Source: Arachnia propionica (GTDB lineage Bacteria > Actinomycetota > Actinomycetes > Propionibacteriales > Propionibacteriaceae). From it: 64,000 nucleotides of DNA. A program made the position numbers and the translations under genes. This document shows positions 58,333 through 64,000 of the stretch, one piece after another. The notes under the pieces are model-generated. The model was given only the letters and a program-made list of their open reading frames with translations. It did no database searches and was not told the DNA's origin. The stretch's first letter is position 1. The number at the start of each line of letters is the position of its first letter. Location: assembly GCF_037055325.1 (NCBI RefSeq), contig NZ_CP146373.1:1-64000 (forward strand), written 5' to 3'.

Positions 58333-59229
58333 GTGGCCGACAAACTGTTCAAGGTCCCCGACGCGCCCGCTGAGTCAACCCTTCCCGAGGAGCTCGGACC
58401 AACGGGGCGGCCCATGCCTGATCTTCCCGTGCCCATGCCCCCCGCACCTGGTAGGGACATGCACGCCACCATCATCTCGATGTGCAACCAGAAGGGTGGG
58501 GTCGGGAAAACCACCACCACCATCAACCTGGGGGCCGCACTGGTGGAACTCGGCCACGAGGTGCTGTTGGTTGACTTCGACCCGCAGGGGTCGCTGTCCG
58601 TGGGGCTCGGCGTCAATCCTCACACTTTGGAACGCAGCGTCTACAACCTTCTGCTTTCCCGCGAGTACACGCCGGATGAGGTGATCCAGCCCACCTCCGT
58701 CGAGGGAATGGACATCCTTCCCAGCAACATCGACTTGTCCGCCGCCGAGGTGCAGCTCGTCAGTGAGGTGGCGCGTGAGCAGACCCTCAGCCGGCTACTG
58801 GAACCGCTGCGCAGCAAGTATGACTTCATCCTTGTCGACTGCGCCCCCAGCCTGGGGCTGCTAACCATCAATGCCCTGACCGCCAGCGACTACGTCATCA
58901 TGCCACTGGAGTGCGAGTTCTTTGCCCTGCGAGGCATAGCCTTGCTGACCGACACCATTTCCAAGGTCTCCGACAGGCTCAACCCGAACCTGAAAATCCT
59001 CGGCATCCTTGGAACCATGTACGACGGGCGGACCCTCCACTCCCGTGAAGTGCTGGAACGAGTCGTCCAGGCCTTTGGCAACGATGTCTTCCACACTGTT
59101 ATTCGACGCACCGTGAAGTTCCCTGAGACCACCGTTGCAGGTGAACCCATCACCACCTACGCATCAGCGTCCAAGGGGGCCGACGCCTACCGGATGCTCG
59201 CCCGAGAGGTGTTGCGGAAGTGCCGGTGA
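58333..59229 (+). CDS. parA: ParA-family ATPase
   Basis: The 298-residue protein starts at GTG 58333 behind AGGAGGCG. The deviant Walker A NQKGGVGKTTTT lies near residue 57, with DFDPQGSLSVGLGV and a Walker B-like VDCAPSLGLL. Residues 1-50 form a Pro-rich linker. This xerD-linked Soj-like ATPase is distinct from the chromosome ParA near oriC and is linked to scpAB, suggesting a chromosome-organisation role. Confidence 0.92.
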   Translation: MADKLFKVPDAPAESTLPEELGPTGRPMPDLPVPMPPAPGRDMHATIISMCNQKGGVGKTTTTINLGAALVELGHEVLLVDFDPQGSLSVGLGVNPHTLERSVYNLLLSREYTPDEVIQPTSVEGMDILPSNIDLSAAEVQLVSEVAREQTLSRLLEPLRSKYDFILVDCAPSLGLLTINALTASDYVIMPLECEFFALRGIALLTDTISKVSDRLNPNLKILGILGTMYDGRTLHSREVLERVVQAFGNDVFHTVIRRTVKFPETTVAGEPITTYASASKGADAYRMLAREVLRKCR

Positions 59230-59597
59230 ACAAGAGAGCGAGCCTGCCCGGGGCGAGCGAGCTGTTCCGCCCCACCAAGGCCCCAGGACCGGTGACTCCG
59301 GCGACCCCAGCGCCACGCCAAGAACCAGAACGGCCTGAGAAACCTGCACAACAAGGGCAGCAGAAGTCATCTCGTCCCGTAGCCACGGGCCGGGTCAAAC
59401 ACGATCAGAAGATCACGGTCTACTTCTCCTCCGAGGAACTGTTCGCACTGGAGGACGCGACGCTGGAACTGAAACGTCGGCACGGCATCAACCTTGATCG
59501 GGGGCGTCTCGTTCGCACCGCTGTCGCCTTGGCGCTGCTTGATCTGGCCGAGAATGGAGCCGCCTCAGCGGTGGTCACGGAGCTCAACCGGACGTGA
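59226..59597 (+). CDS. Small protein coupled to ParA and ScpA
   Basis: The 123-residue product (GTG 59226, overlapping the parA stop) has a Pro-rich N-terminus. A C-terminal helical part (DQKITVYFSSEELFALEDATLELKRR..., RGRLVRTAVALALLD) resembles a ribbon-helix-helix DNA-binding or ParA-partner fold. It overlaps scpA by four bases. Family assignment is tentative. Confidence 0.75.
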   Translation: MNKRASLPGASELFRPTKAPGPVTPATPAPRQEPERPEKPAQQGQQKSSRPVATGRVKHDQKITVYFSSEELFALEDATLELKRRHGINLDRGRLVRTAVALALLDLAENGAASAVVTELNRT

Positions 59598-60418
59598 GCC
59601 GACGAGCTCGCACCCGAGCCGAGGAGAAACCACAGAGCACCCCGGGGTTTGAGGTGCACCTGGAGAACTTCGAGGGACCGTTTGACCTGCTGCTCCAGCT
59701 CATTTCCCGCCGCGAACTGGACGTCACCCAAGTGGCGCTGAGCCAGGTCACCGACGAGTTCATCGCCCATGTCCGCGCCGCCGGTGAAGTGTTGGGTCTG
59801 GAACAGACCAGCTCTTTCCTGGTGGTGGCCGCCACCCTCCTGGACTTGAAAGCCGCTCGACTGCTGCCAGGTGGTGAGGTGACCGACCCTGAGGATCTGG
59901 CAGCCTTGGAGGCCCGGGACCTGCTGTTCGCCCGGCTGCTCCAGTACCGGGCGTTCAAGCAGCTGGCTGCCTGGGTGGAGGAAGCCATGACCACGGCTGG
60001 CCGTCAACAGTGGCGTCCTGGCGGGTTGGAGGAGCGATTCCGCGGTGTTCTGGTCCAAGTCGAGTTGCCGATCGGCCCCGAGGAACTGGTGCAGCTGGCT
60101 GCCCGGGCATTGGCGCCGAAACCGGCACCGGTCGTGCAGCTCGCCCACCTGCACGGCAGCCGCGTCAGTGTCGTGGAGCAGACCGGGATCGTTGCAGAAC
60201 TGCTGGCCGGGAAGGGACAGCTCACGTTCCGCTCCCTGGTCGCGGGGTGTGACCGGTTGACCACGGTGGTGCGATTTCTCGCGGTCCTCGAGCTGTTCCG
60301 CGCCGGACGGGTCAGTTTTGAACAAGCCGGTCCGCTCACGGAGCTCAGTATCCGCTGGTCAGGGGGAGAGACCACGGGAATCGTCGTGGACGAGTACGAG
60401 ACCGAGGAGGAGATGTGA
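59594..60418 (+). CDS. scpA: Segregation and condensation protein A
   Basis: The 274-residue kleisin links SMC heads with ScpB in condensin. The N-terminal signature FEGPFDLLLQLISRRELDVTQ is clear, and a C-terminal winged-helix segment (FLAVLELFRAGRVSFEQ) closes it. Overlaps the genes on both sides by four bases. Confidence 0.95.
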   Translation: MSRRARTRAEEKPQSTPGFEVHLENFEGPFDLLLQLISRRELDVTQVALSQVTDEFIAHVRAAGEVLGLEQTSSFLVVAATLLDLKAARLLPGGEVTDPEDLAALEARDLLFARLLQYRAFKQLAAWVEEAMTTAGRQQWRPGGLEERFRGVLVQVELPIGPEELVQLAARALAPKPAPVVQLAHLHGSRVSVVEQTGIVAELLAGKGQLTFRSLVAGCDRLTTVVRFLAVLELFRAGRVSFEQAGPLTELSIRWSGGETTGIVVDEYETEEEM

Positions 60419-60978
60419 GCATCGCCCGCGCCGTCGAGGCACTTCTGCTCATGGCCACTGAACCCGTTCGGGCAACTGACCTTGCAACCCAGCTGGGAGT
60501 ACCGGAACGCGAGGTGCTCGAAGAGCTGGAACAGTTGGAAGGGTTCTATCGGGACACTGAACGAGGTTTCGAGTTGTGCCGTGTCGCAGGAGGATGGCGT
60601 CTGGCCACCTCCCCGGATCTCGCTGAGGTGCTGGAGGCCGCGGTGGTTGCGGAAACCCGGGCCCGGCTCAGCCAGGCGGCCCTGGAAACCCTGGCGGTCA
60701 TCGCCTACCTCCAGCCTGTGACCCGCGGTCGGGTTTCTGGAGTACGGGGTGTGAGTGTCGACGGCGTCGTCCGAACCCTGCTGGCCCACGGCCTGATCAC
60801 CGAGGCAGGGGAGGAACCGAATGGGGCCATGACCTTCACCACCACTCCGTTGTTCCTGCAGAAACTGGGGCTCGACTCGCTGGACGAGCTACCGGACTTG
60901 GCGCCACTGCTGCCCGACGCCGTAGCCTTGGAAGCCGAACTTCGCGCAGCATCGGGAATCGAGGAGCAACATGACTGA
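60415..60978 (+). CDS. scpB: Segregation and condensation protein B
   Basis: The 187-residue partner of ScpA has two winged-helix domains, with TRARLSQAALETLAVIAYLQPVTR in the centre, typical of ScpB. It overlaps scpA by four bases and rluB by eight. Confidence 0.95.
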   Translation: MSIARAVEALLLMATEPVRATDLATQLGVPEREVLEELEQLEGFYRDTERGFELCRVAGGWRLATSPDLAEVLEAAVVAETRARLSQAALETLAVIAYLQPVTRGRVSGVRGVSVDGVVRTLLAHGLITEAGEEPNGAMTFTTTPLFLQKLGLDSLDELPDLAPLLPDAVALEAELRAASGIEEQHD

Positions 60979-61705
60979 GCCGGAAGGCATCCGCTTGCAG
61001 AAGGTGCTGGCGGCAGCCGGGGTGGCGTCGCGCCGGGCCAGCGAGATCCTGATCTCCGAGGGGCGCGTGGAGGTCAACGGCAAGGTGGTCTCCGAACAAG
61101 GGCGCCGAGTAGACCCGGACCGTGACACCATCCGGGTCGATGGGGCTCGCATCCCCCCGCCACGCAGACACCGCTATTTGGTGCTGAACAAGCCTCGCGG
61201 GGTGGTTTCCACCATGGATGACCCGGAGGGCAGGCGCACCTTGGTGGACTACCTACCTCGCAAATCAGAAAGGCTCTTCCACATCGGACGCCTCGACACC
61301 GACACCGAGGGCCTGATCCTGTTGACCAACGACGGTGAGTTTGCCCATCGCCTCTCCCACCCCAGTTTCGAGGTTCCGAAGACCTACGTGGCGGAGGTTG
61401 CTGGTGTCGTGGACCAGAGGACCATCCAACGCCTGGAGAAGGGCCGGCGGCTCGATGACGGTCCCGTCAAGCCTGACCGGGTCAAGCTGCTCTCGCGTGG
61501 TGAGTCGCGTTCTTTGTTGGCGATTACTCTTCACGAGGGTCGCAACCGTGTTGTCAGACGCATGATGGATTCTGTGGGGCATCCGGTGGATCGGTTGGCG
61601 CGCACCGGCATCGGGCCTGTCAGGCTTGGTCAGCTTGCGCTCGGGACTACCCGAGAGCTGACTCGTGAGGAGCTAGGTAGGCTACTTGACCTGGTCGGTA
61701 TGTGA
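60971..61705 (+). CDS. rluB: 23S rRNA pseudouridine synthase RluB-type
   Basis: The 244-residue enzyme has an N-terminal S4 domain (RLQKVLAAAGVASRRASEILISEGRVEVNG). The RsuA-type catalytic region follows, with catalytic Asp in GRLDTDTEGLILLTNDG. It overlaps scpB by eight bases, the usual actinobacterial order scpA-scpB-rluB. Confidence 0.95.
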   Translation: MTEPEGIRLQKVLAAAGVASRRASEILISEGRVEVNGKVVSEQGRRVDPDRDTIRVDGARIPPPRRHRYLVLNKPRGVVSTMDDPEGRRTLVDYLPRKSERLFHIGRLDTDTEGLILLTNDGEFAHRLSHPSFEVPKTYVAEVAGVVDQRTIQRLEKGRRLDDGPVKPDRVKLLSRGESRSLLAITLHEGRNRVVRRMMDSVGHPVDRLARTGIGPVRLGQLALGTTRELTREELGRLLDLVGM

Positions 61706-61759
61706 TGGGGGCAGTGAACCCTCTGGGGTAACATCTGCTGGGTGCGTTTGAGTGAAGTG

Positions 61760-62782
61760 ATGACCCGAGCGCGGATGGTCCTCGCGACCGCCGCGCTGTC
61801 CGCGCTGGCCCTGACAGCCTGCTCCGGCGATCCGACCACCAATCCCTCTGGGGGGAACACGGATGATGCGGCGACGACACCCGCCGCATCCCCGAACGAT
61901 TCATCCTCGTCCCCGGACCCTCTTCCTACGGAAAGCCTCATTCCTTCTGAGAACCTCGATGCCATTACTGTCTCGGATGCTGATGTGCCCGAGGTCACGG
62001 TTCCAGCGCCGTGGGCCATCAGCAGTACCCAGACGAAGGTGTTGCGTGACAGTAGCAGCCCTCAGGTCGTGGGCGAGAAAGCCAGGGTCACCGTCAATTA
62101 CGTCGGTGTCAATGGGCGCACCGGGGCTGTGTTCGACAGTTCCTTTCAGAGAGGGCAGGAGGCTGCCTTCTCGTTGGAGAAAGTAGTCACAGGGTTCAAG
62201 AACGGTCTCGCCGGGCAGAAGGTCGGCTCCAGGGTGTTGATCGGCATGACCGGGGCCGACGGCTACGCCCAGGGAAATCCCCAGGCAGGCATCCAGGCGG
62301 GTGATTCCCTGGTGTTTGTCGTCGACATCATCGCCTCCTCCTACGACGAGGCGCTGGGTGAGGCTGTGACCCCGGCTGAGGGGCTGCCTACGATGACCAT
62401 GACCGACGGCAAACCTGAACTGACGTTTCCAGAGGCTGGGGTCAATGCCGACCAGCTGGTGGTGCAGCCACTCATCAAGGGTGCCGGCGCGGAAATCGCG
62501 GCCGACTCCACCATCAGTGTCAAGTTCCGGGTTTGGGGAGCGAAATCCGGGAAATTGATCCTGGACGGTTGGTCGGAGGCCCAGAGCAGCAAGCTCTCGG
62601 CCCTCATCAGCGGCTGGAAGACGGGCCTGCTGGGGCAGACCGCGGGATCGCGGGTGATGCTCGTCGTGCCCGCCGCGGACTCGTATCCCAACGGTGAGCC
62701 CAGCAAAGGGCTGGAGGCCGGTGAGGGTGTCGTCTACGTGATCGACATTCTGGATGTTCAAGCCCCTCAGAAAGAAAGTTGA
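61760..62782 (+). CDS. FKBP-type peptidyl-prolyl isomerase lipoprotein
   Basis: The 340-residue protein begins at ATG 61760 (GTG 61742 also possible). It has a lipoprotein signal with lipobox ALTAC. A Ser/Pro/Asp-rich spacer is followed by two FKBP-like domains (about residues 85-190 and 215-340). The first has the classic VTVNYVG...GAVFDSSFQRG and VGSRVLIGM motifs. The second is more diverged. It probably folds secreted proteins outside the membrane. Confidence 0.9.
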   Translation: MTRARMVLATAALSALALTACSGDPTTNPSGGNTDDAATTPAASPNDSSSSPDPLPTESLIPSENLDAITVSDADVPEVTVPAPWAISSTQTKVLRDSSSPQVVGEKARVTVNYVGVNGRTGAVFDSSFQRGQEAAFSLEKVVTGFKNGLAGQKVGSRVLIGMTGADGYAQGNPQAGIQAGDSLVFVVDIIASSYDEALGEAVTPAEGLPTMTMTDGKPELTFPEAGVNADQLVVQPLIKGAGAEIAADSTISVKFRVWGAKSGKLILDGWSEAQSSKLSALISGWKTGLLGQTAGSRVMLVVPAADSYPNGEPSKGLEAGEGVVYVIDILDVQAPQKES

Positions 62783-63687
62783 CGAAATCCGCGCCCTGTC
62801 CACGTGACGGGGGCGTGGAACTCATCGGGAAGGGGCCTCGGCATCACAGCCAGGGCCCCTTCCGGTGTCTCGTGCCGTCCGATTCCGAGCGAGGCCGTCA
62901 GATCGGCAACAACCTCGGAGAGCCGCCACCCCCGGGCGAGCAGATCATTCAAGGTGACCGCACCGTCGCGTTTCGCAAGGCGTTTCCCGTCGGAATTGGT
63001 GACCAGCCCGATGTGTGCGTAGCTCGGTGGTTGGCCACCCAGCAGGGTTGTGAGCCAGGCCTGGCGAGGTGCCGAACCGAGAAGATCGGCGCCCCGGGTG
63101 ATTCGGGTCACCCCTTGATACAGGTCGTCGATCACGGTCGCGAAGTTGTACGCGGGCACTCCGTCGCCTCGGACCAGCACGAAATCGTCGACGACGCCGG
63201 TCACGGTGCCCGCGAAGAGATCGGTCACGGTGAACCGGGCACTCTCAGCGCGGATTCGAATCGCGGCCGGGCGCTGCTCCCTGCGCTGGTTCCTTTCCGC
63301 CGTGGAAAGCCGTGCGCAGGTTCCCGGATACGGGCGATGACCGTCACCGTGCGGGGCGGATGCGGCCTGCACGATCTCCTTGCGCGTACAGAAACACTCG
63401 TAGGTGCGGTCCCGCAAACGGCCAAGGGCGTCGCGGTAGGCGTCCAATCGCTCGGACTGGGTCACTACCTCGCCGTCCCAGATCATCCCCAGCCTCCGGA
63501 GGTCGGCCAGCTGTCGGGAGGCGGCTCCACCAGCCGCCCTCACCCGGGCTGCATCGAGGTCCTCAACGCGCAGCAGCCACCGCCCTTCTGCTCGCCGAGT
63601 GAGCAGCCAACCGGCAAGTGCTGTACGCAGATTCCCCAGATGCAGATCGGACGTCGGGGAGGGTGCGTAACGGTCAACGATTGGCAT
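62767..63687 (-). CDS. gluQ: Glutamyl-Q tRNA(Asp) synthetase
   Basis: The 306-residue enzyme lacks the anticodon-binding domain of GltX and glutamylates queuosine in tRNA(Asp). The HIGH-like motif is PSPTSDLHLGNL and the KMSKS-like motif KRLAKRDGA. The zinc ligands C-x-C and Cys (CFCTRKE..., YPGTC) are present. The stop overlaps the end of the convergent FKBP gene by 16 bp. Confidence 0.93.
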   Translation of the reverse strand: MPIVDRYAPSPTSDLHLGNLRTALAGWLLTRRAEGRWLLRVEDLDAARVRAAGGAASRQLADLRRLGMIWDGEVVTQSERLDAYRDALGRLRDRTYECFCTRKEIVQAASAPHGDGHRPYPGTCARLSTAERNQRREQRPAAIRIRAESARFTVTDLFAGTVTGVVDDFVLVRGDGVPAYNFATVIDDLYQGVTRITRGADLLGSAPRQAWLTTLLGGQPPSYAHIGLVTNSDGKRLAKRDGAVTLNDLLARGWRLSEVVADLTASLGIGRHETPEGALAVMPRPLPDEFHAPVTWTGRGFRQLSF

Positions 63688-63752
63688 ACCTCCATTGTTG
63701 CGGGGCGAACTCCCCGGTACCCTCTAACCCACCAGGTCACCAGGGAGATGAG

Positions 63753-64000
63753 ATGTCGGCAAGCAAATCGGAGCGGTTGCTGAACCTGCTGATCATGCTG
63801 CTCAGCACGCGAGACTGGGTGGGTCGGGAGCGAATCCGGCAGGTCATCGAGGGGTATCGCGGATTGGACGACCGGAACTTCGACCGCACCTTCGAACGGG
63901 ACAAGGCCGAGCTGCGAAACATTGGGGTCCCGGTGGAAACAGGAAACCACGGTCCCGATGGGGGCGACCCCGGTTACCGGGTGGATCGTTCCGCATTCGA
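63753..64000 (+). CDS. pafB: PafB-like WYL-type regulator, 5' part
   Basis: The first 82 codons (ATG 63753, site AGGGAG) encode the N-terminal winged-helix region of PafB (ERLLNLLIMLLSTRDWVGRERIR, then FDRTFERDKAEL). PafB and PafC regulate the mycobacterial DNA-damage response and lie near proteasome/Tat genes. The gene runs out of the window. Confidence 0.88.
   Translation, partial: MSASKSERLLNLLIMLLSTRDWVGRERIRQVIEGYRGLDDRNFDRTFERDKAELRNIGVPVETGNHGPDGGDPGYRVDRSAF

Overview
The window is a high-G+C actinobacterial chromosome starting at dnaA. The rRNA sequence, the tlyA-nadK-recN and xerD-parA-scpAB-rluB blocks, the pafB start and the overall gene content suggest the family Propionibacteriaceae, perhaps an Arachnia-like oral organism; this placement is an inference, since no database search was possible.

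Region 1 (1-5.1 kb) is the replication-origin block: dnaA, an oriC spacer full of DnaA boxes, dnaN, a small membrane protein, recF and a DUF721 gene, followed by a near-consensus parS site. In many actinobacteria gyrB follows directly. Here an insert of about 17-19 kb (5.1-22.9 kb) separates them.

Region 2 (5.1-9.5 kb) holds a NarL-type response regulator and a divergent histidine kinase, pushed apart by IS debris: a frameshifted IS5-like element and a decayed ISL3 transposase. A 59-residue membrane protein and a strong bidirectional terminator follow.

Region 3 (9.6-22.4 kb) is the highlight, a two-peptide class II lanthipeptide (lantibiotic) locus. Two short precursor genes encode close relatives of the lacticin 3147 alpha and beta peptides. 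On the minus strand the order is lanA1-lanA2-lanM1-lanT-lanM2-reductase, which matches ltnA1A2M1TM2J as recalled, and a divergent ABC pair (lanFE) probably gives immunity. The second synthetase gene, lanM2, is split by an intact 1305-bp ISAs1-family element. It has perfect 17-bp terminal repeats and a 10-bp target duplication, and precise excision would restore an in-frame 918-residue LanM.

Region 4 (22.4-42.4 kb) contains a frameshifted VapC remnant, a membrane protein, gyrB-gyrA-DUF3566, tRNA-Ile(GAU), and a five-gene Nik/Opp-type ABC transporter behind a cobalamin riboswitch (a candidate cobalt or related uptake system). It continues with a HEAT-repeat AlkD-like protein, a Mn/Zn-type ABC operon with a His-rich PadR regulator upstream, a DUF4865 gene and a transposase remnant.

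Region 5 (42.4-48.2 kb) is a complete rRNA operon (16S-23S-5S) without spacer tRNA genes.

Region 6 (48.2-64 kb) is housekeeping: a TPR protein, HAD phosphatase, tlyA, nadK, recN, a nicotinamidase, a secreted LPRTG-ending protein, an LCP-family protein, NUDIX, xerD, parA, a small ParA-linked protein, scpA, scpB, rluB, an FKBP lipoprotein, gluQ and the start of a PafB-like regulator. Most of these genes overlap or nearly touch, so they probably form a few long operons.
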